A DNA stretch of 64,000 nt from Loxodes magnus (taxonomy: Eukaryota; Ciliophora; Karyorelictea; Loxodida; Loxodidae). Both the position numbers and the translations under genes were made by a program. The notes beneath the pieces were generated by a model. That model made no database searches. It was not told the DNA's origin and saw only the letters and a list, made by a program, of their open reading frames with translations. The DNA is taken from NCBI GenBank assembly GCA_946699065.1, contig CAMPDV010000192.1, positions 1 to 64,000 of the forward strand. The letters run 5' to 3'. Positions 36,320-48,625 of the stretch are shown here, one piece after another (position 1 is the stretch's first letter; the number at the start of each line of letters is the position of its first letter).

Positions 36320-37180
36320 ATATTCTTACTAAAACTCCTCATTTTCTAATTTATTTCTCTCTGTGATCTATCATCTGTTTTACCATTCTTTATTTCTTGT
36401 TAATTGGTTCCAAATTTTATTGCATTTTTAGTATATCCTTCCTTGAAAAAATTCAGTATATTTTCCTAAATTAATATATTCTCTTTCTTTCTCTTTAGTA
36501 TCTATTTTTTTTAATATGCTTTTTTTTCTTTTCTAGATAAATTAGCACAATCACTTAAGGTATTTTTCCCGTCTATATAAATTGTATTTCTTCAAAATTA
36601 GTTTAGCATGTTTCTCCAATCATATAAAAATAGAATTTTTTCTATAAATCCATTTTATCTCCAATTTGCAAGTTGATTTTGCGTTCTTAGTTCCTTTGAT
36701 GTTGAATTTTGATTATTTTCTTCAATATTTTCAACCAGTCCTATCTACTTCTATTCTAGTTTTAGTTTGACTGATATCATCCTGAGATATATTTCAAAAT
36801 ATGTTTAGTTCTCTTTCTAAGATCATACGTCTTGATTCTATGTCTCTATTATTTCAAGTTTTTCAAATAAGCTACTTATTATGCTTCTTTAGCTTCTTGA
36901 TCTCTTCCTAAAGGTCCAACACCATTTAATCAGATAGCCATAGCTTACTTGTTACTCAGTAGATAAATCCGAGATTTTCGAGTTAAAGAAATTTTTGACC
37001 TATTTCTTAGTTTTCTCATCAGAGGTGAGAGTTTAAATTTAAAAAGCACCACTTTTAATGGATTTTCCTTTTTCCTTGAAATTCTAGAATTATAATTACT
37101 TCTACTTATTGGGAGCAAGAAACTTTTCTAATTCTTTGCATCTTTTCCATTTTTAATTTTATATAGTGAAATAATAAATT
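36320..37180 (-). pseudogene. ORF1-type fossil 'gamma', minus strand, unit 2
   Basis: Counterpart of 16100-16960, almost identical. Confidence 0.55.
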
Positions 37181-37466
37181 TAATCTATCTTTATCTTATT
37201 TGTTATGATCATAAATATTAAAATTTTAGTTATTATTATATCATTATATTTTATCGTTATCTTTAGAGAATTCGCAATCAATCAAATTCTTTATTGAGAA
37301 TACTGTATACATTTTTATTAAATGTTCTTAAACGGGTAATTAAAGCCTGTTTGAAAAAGCTTTATCAATTTAATATGTAGATCAACCATTTTCTTGAATT
37401 ATTCAACTAGTTATAAGTTTTAGTTTTAATTTAAACTCATTTTCACTAATATAAGATCTCAGATCA

Positions 37467-37780
37467 TAGAGTATGTAGCACCTCAATGATTTGCAGCTCT
37501 TTTGATAAAGTTTTTTAAGGTTTATAAAGTTGAAATCTTTCCATGTACTATCATTCTCTTAAAGTCTTGTCTTTTATAGAGCGGTAATCGGATTGCTTCT
37601 CTAAGAGACTTTAGTAATTGTCATCTTTCATCAAAGCACGTTATATTTGATGCCTCCAGTTCTGTCTCTTTTAGCTCCTGTCAAGATTCTTGATCGGTTT
37701 TTCGTCTATAGGATAATTTGTGACACCAGAAGTTAGTAAATCTCAGTTGGAGGAGTGATCCTGCATATTTAAATTATAAG
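37467..37780 (-). mobile_element. Short element ending in the shared 3' tail, unit 2
   Basis: Counterpart of 17247-17560. Confidence 0.4.
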
Positions 37781-37906
37781 TAAAATGAAGTGAAATAATA
37801 AATTGATGAACTATTAAATAATAATTTAAAAATAAATCTACACTTAAAATAAATTAAACTACTTTCCTTAATAACTAACTTTCATTTATATCATTTTAAT
37901 TATTTC

Positions 37907-38345
37907 TTGCTCTAAATCTTATAGTCTAATTGACAATCCTCCTAAAAAATATATCCCTTAAATCTAAATAATAAACAGAACAACTACAATAATATTAAAA
38001 CTACCATTACTTAACTCTATAAAAAATTAACTTTCTTAAATCATAATTTACTTAAAGTTATAACTAACATGCAATATTTTAAATTTTAACTTAGTATAAG
38101 CTAATTCTTCATATCTCATATAAAGAAACTAAAATAATGAAAGAAGAAAATAAAATATAAAAAGAGTTTTCTGACAATAAAATGAATAACTTATTTAGAG
38201 TTTTTATAAATGTAGGTGGCAATAGTAAAATGATAGTCTACTAATAAAAATAAGAAAATGAAAAAGAATAAGTTTTAACAATAGAAGAGTATTATTATAA
38301 ACATAATTAAGAAGATTTGGAAATTTTATAAAATTTAGCTTAATA
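37907..38345 (+). pseudogene. Truncated inverted duplicate of the RING gene (unit 2)
   Basis: Unit 2 counterpart of the fragment at 17687-18125 with the same internal deletion and the same end point, so the truncation predates the unit duplication. One base of the unit 1 version (a second C in GGTGGCC near 17999) is absent here. Confidence 0.68.
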
Positions 38346-38349
38346 TTAA

Positions 38350-38860
38350 TCATATTTTTTACTTATGATAATAGAATAATTTATTTAGCATATATGTAAA
38401 TTTATCATAGAGAATTTAAACATTAATCATTATAAAAAAGAATTAAAAATATTAAACTTTAAATGAAATGATAGAGAAAAAACTGAAAGTTACTTACTCA
38501 TCCTTAAAAAATAATCTAAAATTTTGCTTAAAAATTTAAAAACCTAATAGCAGATTAAACTATTTTAATTACTTTAAGAAAATACCACGAACTTTTTATA
38601 TTTAAAAAAATAATATAAAGTATAATAAAACATCTTATACTCTTTCTTATGTAATTACCAAATCTGTTCTCAAATATTAACTTTTTTGAGAAATCAGAAA
38701 AATTTTTTCATTTAGAATGCACTCTTACTTATCATAAAAATTATAAGATTTTATACTTACACAATTCTCTAGCTATAAATAAACATTCGCTTAATTGATC
38801 ATAATTAAATTAAATTAATAAGTAAACATCATTTTAATTAATTTCAACTATAAAATTTAT
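38350..38860. other. AT-rich stretch with no recognised feature, unit 2
   Basis: Counterpart of 18130-18640. Confidence 0.5.
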
Positions 38861-38861
38861 T

Positions 38862-39131
38862 GGAAACTCCTTTCCGATTGCACAACCCGACGCTCTCTTT
38901 TTATGGAATAACGGGGATATCTTGTTGTTCTCCAGGCACAGCTGTTAGGGAGACCCATCGCTATGAGCAGCCAGACTTCAAGCCCCTACCAAGAGCGGAT
39001 AATCTCAAAGACAGCGTTCCCTTCAGAAAATGATTCTGACCAGGGACTTTCTCAGCGACAGGAAAGGAACTTGTTCCTAGCCATAAAACCAGAAAGTATG
39101 ATTCAGAAGGTCAATCTCAGCTCCCACCATC
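38862..39131 (-). repeat. GC-richer ~275 bp module, right copy, unit 2 (inverted)
   Basis: Counterpart of 18642-18913, with local differences such as AGTATGATTCAGAAGG where other copies have a TTTAGTCACGAAGG version. Confidence 0.7.
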
Positions 39132-40599
39132 TTTTTATTTTGATTAAATCTTACTTTAATTATCAGAACTATAATCTTTTAATTTACAATTTTTCATTTT
39201 AAAAAATATAATTTGACTATTTTTTATTGAATATGGTTGTTTTTATTGTTAAATGAAATAAAATAATTTTAATTTATTTAATAAATAATATGCAATTATA
39301 AAAAATTAAAATTGAAATATTTATTTAACTTTTTTATCTTTATCACATTTTTTAATTTCAACAACTTATTTATTTTATAAAATTTAGCTATTATTAATAA
39401 GATTTTCTTCTTATTTATGTATTTTAATTATATTTCATTCATTATTAATTTAATGTATCTTAATAATTTATATTTCTCATTCTAATTGTGATCATTTTCT
39501 ATTCTGTATCTATCATTTTCTTATTTTTCGATATTCTTATCTTTTTCAATATCCTATCATATTTAATTTTTTTATAGCTTGCTTTATTTTTTAAGTTGCT
39601 ATAAACATTTTTTTTTCAAACTCTAAGCTTAAAAATAAAAAAATAGTGAAAATTTAGATATGAAGTGTAAAAATTAACTGAAGCAATAAAGCAAATAAAT
39701 AGTGACATCTGTCTATAGAATACAATAATAAAAGTATGGAAGCTTGGAAATATTAGATGTTGAGAATGAAGTTAATATTAAATTTAAATATTCATTAATA
39801 ATTTTTAAATTAATTTTGAGCAAATTACTTTAAAATTTATGAAGCTTTACTTTTAATTAAAAAAGATTATCTTCTTAAGACTTTTATTTTCAAATAAAAT
39901 AGAATCATAATAGTTAATAGCAATAGCTTATCTTAGTTTAGAATAAATATTCTTTTTAATATAAAAAGATGTGAAATAATAAATTAAATTAATTTAATCT
40001 TAAAATAAAACAAATATTTTTATATTTCATTTTGAATGAGAATATATACTTTGTAAATTATAAAATAATAAAAAATCTTACCATTTAAGTTTAAATAAAT
40101 GGAAGTTAAATCGAATGTTAAGAGAAATTTATAATTGTTTCTTATGATTAATTAATATTTTTTATAAATATTTTCAAACTGCTGAAACAAACACGAAAGA
40201 AATTTGAATTTATAAAGAAAATTAAAAAAATTGATAATATTACAGTAGAATAAATTATATTAGTGTTTATATTTTATTTTTTTATTATTTTTTAATTAAA
40301 TATAAAAATCAAATAAACTTTCAAAAATAAAGCTACTAATAACTATTTATTAATTTTAATTGGATTAAAATCTAATAATTTTACACAAATATCTTAAATA
40401 TATTTTTATATATAGCATTTAAAAAGTAAACACTATATTTTAAAAAAAAGTTAGTTAATTATATTAAATTACTTTTTTTAATATTTTAATTGTAAGAAAT
40501 AATTAATTTTATGTTAAGTTATAAAAATAGTATAATTTAAATAAGTAATTTATCTATATTTAAAATTTATATAAAAGATTAAATAAACAATAATAAAAA
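39132..40599. other. AT-rich spacer across the unit 2/unit 3 junction
   Basis: Counterpart of 18914-20397; nothing recognised. Confidence 0.5.
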
Positions 40600-41845
40600 A
40601 AGGGAATAATCTGTCCATCTCTTAAAGAATTACTTAGAAACTTAAGAAGAAAAGCAGCAAAATAAATAGAGAAAAAGCAATAACAACAAGAGGAATCGAG
40701 TTCCTCATCAGATGGTAAAGTTATGACCGGAACTTCAAAGATAGAAAAACCTTAAAATTAAATTGACCAAAAATTATAAAATAAATACGACCAAATTAAA
40801 AAAGTTATCTAAAAGTACGAAGAAACAATCTGCAATTAAGGGAAAAATCAGAGAATTAATGAAAAATAATGACGACTAAAATAACGAGGTACTAATACTA
40901 TGCGTCAGTTATCTAAAAAAGTTTATAATAGAGAAATAACTCTATGAATAATCACAATCGATAGTTATTTCATAAAAATCATGATTATAGAAAAATTCTT
41001 AACTAAATTAATTTATTAAGAAAAATAATAAGAAGAAAAACTGAAAAATTTACAAATTCGAATAGAGAAATTGAAAAAAAAATTTAGAAGAAAAGTCAGA
41101 AAAAAGCAATCAAAAACTGTTACTACTGCAATTCAGCCTACCATATTTTACTACAATGTTGAATCTGAAAACAACTAAGGATAAAAGAAGAACGAAGAAT
41201 CGGAAGAAGTCTAAATAAATTCTGAATAGACTCTGAATAACGGAAAATGGAATCTACTAGTAGAAACCTTTATAAAAAATGAAATTATCTATTATTGGTA
41301 GTTTACTACATATAAAAAAGATTGTGGCATTCATCCACGTAAAAAAAATGGCAGTAAGTATCTGGTTGAAAGCCAAGGGAAAGCTAAAACTCTCAAAATT
41401 TAAGTATATTATTATTATAAGAAAAAAATGTATTGAAATAAAAAATTTAATTTTGATTAAGATTAACTTAAAAGTTAGTCTCAAGGAACTAAAATATTTC
41501 TTTTAAACCTTAAGTAATAAAAGCAATAAGAATTAGAAAATTAGAACAATAATTACATACTAAGTTGCAATTCTCAGCTATAATTAAACCTTAAAAGCAT
41601 CTTAAGTCGATGTTACACTTGAGATTTCTTTGATTTTTTTGACTGAATAAATTAATATGCAACATGCTTTTTAACCAGATCTTTAATTTTAAGCATTAAT
41701 AAAATTAAAAGCAAATCAATGATAAAAAGAGAATATAAAATTAAGTAGAAGAAATTTGGATTTATATCGTAAGAAAGAGATTCATATCTCTTCCAAAGGA
41801 TATACTATGAACAAAATTGCTGAATTATTTACTATTACTCCTTAA
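40600..41845 (+). pseudogene. ORF1-type fossil 'alpha', unit 3
   Basis: Unit 3 copy of the element at 121-1365. The CCHC knuckle is at 41118-41159. It is broken in the same general way as the other two. Confidence 0.68.
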
Positions 41846-41914
41846 TATTTAACTAATTGATTATTTTTTTTGCATTAATCATTTAACTCTTTAAAGTTTA
41901 TTTATATAATTTTT

Positions 41915-42475
41915 TCATAGATTTCATTATTTTGTTATTAAAAGTCCTTTCAGTAGAAATTTTAAATATTATTGATTCTTCTTCATTTTCATATTTTAAT
42001 GTTATCCAGCTCAGTTATTTCAAGTATAAATTGTTCGTGCTTTTCATTTGTGTCTATCTCTATTTATAGTAATTTGTGGCTTTAAATTTCTTTCCAATTA
42101 TTTGCAGTCGAACAATAAAATGTATATAAGTTTGACCTGCTTTTCTTCTTTAATTTTATTTTGAAAAATCTACTATTTCCTACTAAATGTTTTAATTTCT
42201 TCAGCCTATCATCTCTTTATTATTCTTCGTCCTTTAATATCCATTTAGATTTTAGGTTTGATATTAAAGAACTACTATGAGTATTAGAAAGTTGAAAGTA
42301 CTCATTTACATTCCTTGGAGTTTTTATCATACTAGTGATCAGATAAGAGATTCCTCTTTTATATCTTAACTTTAATTAGTAAATTCTTATTTTTCTTGCT
42401 TTATTATGAATTCTCAGTTTGCGTTCAGTGAAGTTAACTTAAATACGCTTATTAATAGATTGACTGATACCTAAA
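41915..42475 (-). pseudogene. Coiled-coil-like coding fossil, unit 3
   Basis: Counterpart of 1420-1990, nearly identical in sequence. Confidence 0.38.
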
Positions 42476-43250
42476 AAGATAGTATGATATATAATTATCT
42501 AATTAATAGGCTATAAGGAATTGCTAAACTATATCAAACTTGATGATACAGATTTATTTAAATATCAACCAGTATAAATGGAATTTTGGACTAACATTAT
42601 CAGAACTTAGTATTTTTAAATTAATAATGGTAAATTATTGATTTAATGTAAGAGTTTTGCTTTAAATCTCAAACTATCATTTTTCTGGAATACATCAGTA
42701 TAATCTCTGAATGTCTCTTTTTCGAAACATAGATATCTTAAAAGCTCTACAACTAATTAAAATTTTATGAAATCTATTGAGAATTAATAAAAATAAAGAA
42801 ACTATAAAAATAATAATCAATTTATTTGAAATTCTAGATATATCTAAAATATCTTAAATACAAAGTTTAGTAAACAGATATTACTCCTAATTTTCACAGG
42901 AGATACTAGCAAGTCTAAAGTATATTTATATTAAAAATGATAATTAAAACAATTATTAAATATAAATAAAATAATTATATTAAGTATCTAGAAATTACTC
43001 ATTTTTAATATAAAAGTATTTATATTCAACTTATCAAAAATATTTTTATTAAATCTAAAATAGTAAATCAATTATTGATAAAAAATGCTTTATAATTTAT
43101 AATTAACTGTTTATATCAAAAGATTATTAAAGTCAATTATAAATTATATTTAAATTATATACTTTTGTAACTAAGTTTAAGTAACATTTAATATAGAAAT
43201 TTCTTTGCAAGCTTTGATGAATATAGAACTAGTTATTATATATATATAAA

Positions 43251-43658
43251 ATGGATATCGGTTGCGGTCGGGAGACCTAGTAGACAAGCTGGTGCAGTAT
43301 ATACTGCATTGAGAATATTTAGGACTAGATGCCACCACAAGTAAGGGTGAATAAGCTCGGAAGAGACAAACCTAACTTGTCTGAGGGTTCTCGCTATCAA
43401 TATGAAAGTTTGATTGGCGGGCCTTCTATTTAAGGACTTAATAATTAATTCTTATTTGGAACTTATTCAAGAAGATTGGAGCATTTGATTCTAGATTCGA
43501 GAATAATGTTTAATAAGTAGATTCTCCGATTGGAGAAGCTGACATGACTCATTGGACTTCTATAAATTTAGCAAGAAGCATGAGAACATTTTTCATAATA
43601 ATTAAATATTAATATTGAAAGAGCTGCGCGTCAATGAGGTGCTACACGCTCTATAATA
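43251..43658 (+). mobile_element. SINE-like module A, unit 3
   Basis: Counterpart of 2771-3178. The 3' tail lies at 43619-43657 and the A-box-like sequence is kept. Confidence 0.6.
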
Positions 43659-44034
43659 AAATTTATTTATTTTAATTTATTTATGATTAAAAAATATAAT
43701 AATAAATAAAATTATTTTCAATTATTAAAAATAAAAGTATTTTTGGATTAAGATACAGTTAAAATAAGAAATCTATATTAATGAAGAAAATAAAACTTTA
43801 TATAAATTATTGTTTAAGGTAAAATATTTACTCTTATAATTTAAAATTTTTCTGTAATAATCTCATCTATAATAATCTTAAAAGGAAGAAAAATAAACTT
43901 CTAAATTATAATATTTATTTAAAATAGCATTTACCTTTTTATAAATAGATAATTATAAAAGATAAACTAAAAATATTAAATATTTATAGATTTATTAATT
44001 AATATATTTAAAATTATTATACAATAATTGAAAA

Positions 44035-44302
44035 GATGGTGGGAGCTGAGAATTACCTTCGTGACTAAACTTTCTGGTTTTATGACTAGGAACAAGTTCG
44101 TTTCCTGTCGCTGAGAAAGTCCCTGGTCAGAGTCATTTTCTTAAGGGAGCGCTGTCTTTGAGATTATCCGCTCTTGGTAGGGGCTTGAATCTGGCTGCTC
44201 ATAGCGATGGGTCTCCCTAGCAGCTGTGCCTGGAGCATAACAGGATATCCCCGTTATTCCTTAAAAAGAGAGCGTCGGGTCGTGCAATCGGAAAGGAGTT
44301 TC
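44035..44302 (+). repeat. GC-richer module, chimeric copy at the array break
   Basis: The left flank (ATTATACAATAATTGAAAA) is that of the left-hand module. The right end (GGGTCGTGCAATCGGAAAGG, then AGTTTCCAATAAATTT) is that of the right-hand module read in reverse. This is the product expected from recombination between the unit's inverted modules. Confidence 0.75.
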
Positions 44303-44500
44303 CAATAAATTTTTTAGTTGAAATTAATTAAATTTGTTATACATCTATTATATAAATTATATTTTACTATTAAATCTCAAGATAAGTTATATATAAATAA
44401 TCATAATACTTAAATAAAGTATTTTTTTAATCAATTCCAATACTTTTATTTTAATTATCAAATCATCATTTTAACTGTTTTAAACTGATAAATTATAAAA

Positions 44501-45987
44501 TGGAAAAAACTTAACTAAGTCTTCCATTCCATTGCTCTCTTTGCTCTAAATCTTATAATCTAACCGATAATCTTCCTAAACTCTTAGACTGTGGAAAAAC
44601 TATCTGCCTTAACTGTTGCTAAAATTACTTCTTTATTTAATAGTTTATGTGTCCCTTCGATTATAAAATGTCTCTTACTCCTGTCATCTAGTTAAATAAT
44701 GATTAAAGTATTTTAGAACAGTTATATCAAAAATAAAGAAACTAAGAACAATAAAATCTATTATAATACAACTTTAAACAACTCTCTCTCAACTTATAAA
44801 ACTCTATAGATTAGATGTAACTACGAAATACAAACAAAACTAAAGTGATTCAATAAATTTAAGAAATCTAATAAAAACTAAATCTTTAAATAAACTAACT
44901 AAAATAGTAGAGTATAACACTTAAATCTAAATAATAAACAGAACAACTACAATAATATTAAAACTACCATTACTTAAATCTATAAAAAATTAACTTTCTT
45001 AAATCACAACTTACTTAAAGTTATAACTAACATGCAATATTTTAATTCTGAGCTTAGTATAAGCAAATTCTTCATGCCTCATATAAAGAAACTAAAATAA
45101 TGAAAGAAGAAAATAAAATATAAAAAGAGTTTTCTGACAATAAAATGAATAACTTATTTAGAGTTTTTATAAATGTAGGTGGCAATAATAAAATGATAGT
45201 CTACTAATAAAAATAAGAAATTTAAAGATAAAAAGAAAATGAAAAAGAATAAGTTTTAACAGTAGAAGAGTATTATTATAAACATAACTTAGATGACTTA
45301 GAAATTTTAGATCTTTTAGTTTTAAAATAAGATTTAATAGAGAGATAAAATGATTTAGATTATCTCTAAGAAAATTTATTATATTTAATTTAACTTTATT
45401 TATTGAGTATTTGAGGTTCAGAAGAAGCAGAATAGTATAAAATTCTTCTGAATATTGAAAAAAAGAAAAATAGATTGGTTTCTTCGAATATAACTGATTT
45501 TGTTTTAAATAAAAATGTTGATGATAGAATTTTTTGATAGGTAGGAGGAAAGAAAGGATATTTATGTTTTAAAATGGATAAAGATTGCTAATTTTATGGA
45601 ATATCTATTTGTTCTTCAGTTTCAGAATAATAAGCTGCAAAAATATCAACCATTAGAATAATAAAAGGAAATCAAGCAACTTATTAAAATTAAAATGTTA
45701 TTCGTAATATAAGCATGTAATAAAGTATTGGCAAACTTGAGAAATGATAGCTGCGAGTATTTTAATTTTAAACTTAAAAAATATAAATTGAAGCTGAATA
45801 GTTTTATGTTTTAGAAATCGATTTTTAGAGTGGAAGTTTATGATGTGGAAAACAAAATGAATTTTAATCTTAGGTTTCTTAGAACGGTTATACTCTTAAG
45901 GTACATGGAGCTAAAAATATTCCTAAAGGAGATTTGTCCTTTTATTTATAAGGTCCGCTTCTTGAACTAACATTTAGACTAAAGTGA
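44501..45987 (+). CDS. RING-finger/coiled-coil gene, diverged inverted copy
   Basis: Seen: the same gene as in units 1 and 2 but on the opposite strand, just right of the array break. From 44521 to the TGA at 45985-45987 it is one open frame with the RING (CSLCSKSY, LDCGK, ICLNCC, MCPFDYK), the FRVFINVGGNNKM block, FWQVGGKKGYLCF and SLWCGKQNEF. The ATG at 44501 is one base out of frame with the RING because a T present in the other copies is missing next to 44520; this is either a real lesion or a base-call error. The copy is clearly more diverged than units 1 and 2 are from each other. It also carries replaced stretches, for example near 45710-45780, where the other copies read differently. 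Preserved motifs despite this divergence suggest past selection. The role is inferred as for the unit 2 copy. Confidence 0.68.
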
Positions 45988-46429
45988 GAAAACGAAGAAA
46001 GAATAATTAAGATTTATATAAATTATTATATAATATATGACTGTAATAAATTAATATATAATCATTTTCTATTAAAAGATATTTGATATATTAGATATTA
46101 ATTTAATGAGTCATATCATATTTATATTAAGAATATGAAAATATAAAAACTATTTATATGAAATTATTACACATTTTTAATTAAAAAAATATAAATAACT
46201 TTTAATTTTAAAACTTATTTCATTCAAGTAAATTTTTTTGTATATTTTTGCTTTGATCTCTTCATTTATCAACCTTTCTCATTTTATCCGTTTTATCCAT
46301 TTTTAACGTTTTCCTTTCAACTTTCTCCATTCTCAAGAGATAAAACTTTCTTGAATAGCATTAATTATATTTAACTGATTAATTTTATGAAATTATTTAT
46401 ACATCTATTGTCTCTAAAAATAACTAATA
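45988..46429. other. AT-rich stretch between the inverted RING copy and a LINE fragment
   Basis: The first ~60 bases weakly follow the sequence beyond the RING gene in the units; after that no match and no feature. Confidence 0.45.
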
Positions 46430-47290
46430 AATGATTAAAAATATTTTTATTTATGAGAAAAGCAAAAATTTCAACTTTTAACGAATCATGTTATAAAGAT
46501 TTAAACTGGCTACCTTGTAAGCACATTATGTCAATAAAGTTTTTTAAATTCTATTATAAAATGAAATAAGAAAGTATTTATTTTCCAAGATCAACAATAG
46601 GCTGCAAACTGGTAAAAAGGATTTCAATATTACGATCAAGTTTAGCAATTATCAGATAATTATAGTTTTAACCTCGAAATTCAAAAATTATTACAAATTA
46701 AAAAATGTTTACTAAATATATTAGAGATAAAATACAACAATATTTCTATAATACAATTACTCAAAAGTTTAATAGAAGGAAAGCAGCTTAAATATATACT
46801 GAGCAGTTTAGTAATCTTAACCAATTTCCAGTAATTACGTACACTAAGTTGAGCAAAGAATTTAGACAAGAAATTATCAGTATATATAAACTTAGAACAT
46901 AGTTCTATAATTTTCGAAAAGATCTTTAAGATTGCCACTAGCCTATTGATAATCCCTACTGTATGTGTGGAGAGTATGATCCATTTGAGTAACCTTTTAA
47001 AAGCATATACTATTCTAATATAAGGGATTGAATATCGTAAAAGAATGGGAATTATGACTTAAGAAGCCTTATATTATATGATTAAGGACTTATAGACTCC
47101 TTTCCGAAATCTTATTTAGGATATTTAGATTTATAAATAAAAATATTCCACAAGCAGCTTAGTTCAAGAAGACTAGAATTATTAGGAATGGAAAAGGCAA
47201 AAACGAAGAAATAAAAGATGATATTATAGCAAGAATAATTAAAAATTGATTAGTTCAAGATTATAATTATAAAACATTAAAAACAAATAC
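46430..47290 (+). pseudogene. LINE ORF2 C-terminal fragment, 5'-truncated
   Basis: Seen: one open frame of about 280 codons with NESCYKDLNWLP (46480), IQQYFYNTITQKFNRRKAA (~46732), YKLRTQFYNFRKDLQD (~46890) and PYCMCGEYDPFEQPF (~46950). The LINE at 48750-51500 has NESCYIDLNWMP, YKLRKQSYNFRKDLQD and HCICGEFDKFEHILDC in the same order, so this is the same region. Known: LINE ORF2 proteins often end in a C-x-C...H-x(3-4)-C finger; here the His and last Cys are replaced (Gln, Ser). The polymerase part is missing, as expected of a 5'-truncated LINE insertion. The undisturbed frame suggests a fairly young copy. Confidence 0.75.
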
Positions 47291-47639
47291 CAATGACTAT
47301 AATTGAAGGAAGCAATTCTTGCAGTTATAAATTTCAAAAACTCTTTTAATTTAAAATTAACTTATGTGAAATGAAAAGTTTATTTACACTTATATTAAAT
47401 TTATTTACTCATTAATAATATGATAATAAATTTTTAAACTACTGCTAATTAAGATTTTATAGTTTTTTAAATTAATATTTCTATAATTAATATGACATCT
47501 AAGTGGATGATAGAGGAACCTAAATTAATTTTTTATTGTGACAACAAAATAAAATGATACTTAAGAAATAATAAATCTCTATTAACTAATAATTAAAAAA
47601 ATAAGAATAACAACCTAATTTAATCGAATGATCATCTTA
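47291..47639. other. AT-rich stretch with no recognised feature
   Basis: Follows the LINE fragment and may be its 3' untranslated region. No shared tail or hairpin was found in it. Confidence 0.4.
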
Positions 47640-48230
47640 ATAAGACTAAGAATAAAAATATTAGGTATTCTTTGTATAATCAGTCCAGCAAAGGATATCA
47701 AATATATAGTACGAGCTAAAACAGCAAAGATTAAGAGTAGAAAAATTAGAAAAAATGTTAGATAAATTGATTTAATAACTTGATCTATAATTTCTAATCA
47801 TATAAGAAACTTTTGATAAGCTTTAAGAGTCAATAATTGCTAAATTTTAAGAAATTGACAAATAATTCGATGAATTTCCTCAATTATTTTAATTCCAACT
47901 CTCTAGATTCTAATATAAAATTAAAGAACTTTAGTTAAAGTAAGAATAATAGCAGTAAGCAGTTTAAAAATTTCAAGATTAGTAATTAAACATTCCAATG
48001 GAAATCGAACCTAAATAATATTAAGAGACCAATATAATATATTACTATCGTAAAAAGATCAGGTGCTATATATGTCAGAAAAACCACTGCGGAATATAGA
48101 GCTAAAAGAAAATGAAATTGGAAGAACTATCAAGAAATAAATATTAGACGAACTTTTCTGCATTTAACCAACAAGAACAGGAAAAATATATGGGAAAAAA
48201 TTTTACAACTCAAGACTTACAGAATAAAAA
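47640..48230 (+). pseudogene. Possible LINE ORF1 with degenerate zinc knuckle
   Basis: The plus strand is Lys/Asn/Ile-rich and ends in RCYICQKNHCG (~48060-48092), a partial zinc-knuckle-like motif. Its position just upstream of the LINE polymerase at 48750 fits ORF1 before ORF2. No other match, so the call rests on the motif and the order. Confidence 0.35.
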
Positions 48231-48404
48231 ACAAGTGAAATAAAAACTAGAAGAACAAATTTTTTTGGATGGGAGATAAGGATGGCAGAGTAACGAAGTC
48301 CTACACCATCCTTTAGTTTGAGAGAGAGCGAAATTAAGTTAGTTGAGAAGTTCTCTTCTAAGACTATAAATTTAATTAAATTTTTTGTGGTTAATTTCAC
48401 ACTT

Positions 48405-48625
48405 TGGATCGTTTTACGTGAAGAAGTGTTTATTTAATTATTTCGGGAAAGTGAGATTTCGATAAGAACGATTGAAATCTAACCCTTCGCAATGTCTGTG
48501 TATATAAGCAGATGCTTGGTATTGCCTACAAATTAGGCAGATAAGACCAATGCCTAAACATAGCTACTCATGAGGACTTTATATATTTTTATTTCTGAAA
48601 TCCAATTCATGAGTTCTTAAGCAAA
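48405..48625 (+). ncRNA. Candidate structured RNA or LINE leader
   Basis: A GC-richer island in AT-rich surroundings with nested self-pairing: TTGGT-AT-TGCCTA, loop CAAAT, TAGGCA-GATAAG-ACCAA (48516-48550), then ACTCATGA (48566) pairing with TCATGAGT (48607). It lies between the possible ORF1 and ORF2 of the LINE at 47640-51500, so it could be an inter-ORF or leader element rather than an independent gene. No known RNA family recognised. Confidence 0.35.

Larger units (their letters stand above)
20278..40482. repeat. Tandem ~20.2 kb array, unit 2
   Basis: Direct copy of unit 1, 20,205 bases against 20,277. By eye the identity is very high, so the duplication or homogenisation is recent. Differences include a 22-base tandem duplication found only in unit 1 (9234-9277), one fewer 11-base repeat here (34339-34372 against 14110-14146), and single-base homopolymer changes. 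Confidence 0.95.
40483..44302. repeat. Tandem array, unit 3, truncated by rearrangement
   Basis: Follows units 1 and 2 in register through the ORF1-type fossil, the SINE-like module and the GC-richer module, then stops. The last bases of that module and its flank match the other (right-hand) module of the unit instead, so the array ends at an inversion or recombination point. Confidence 0.9.

Noticed and set aside
41257-41506. Overlapping 75-residue frames on opposite strands
   Set aside because: They fall in decayed alpha sequence; the same interval in units 1 and 2 does not keep either frame.
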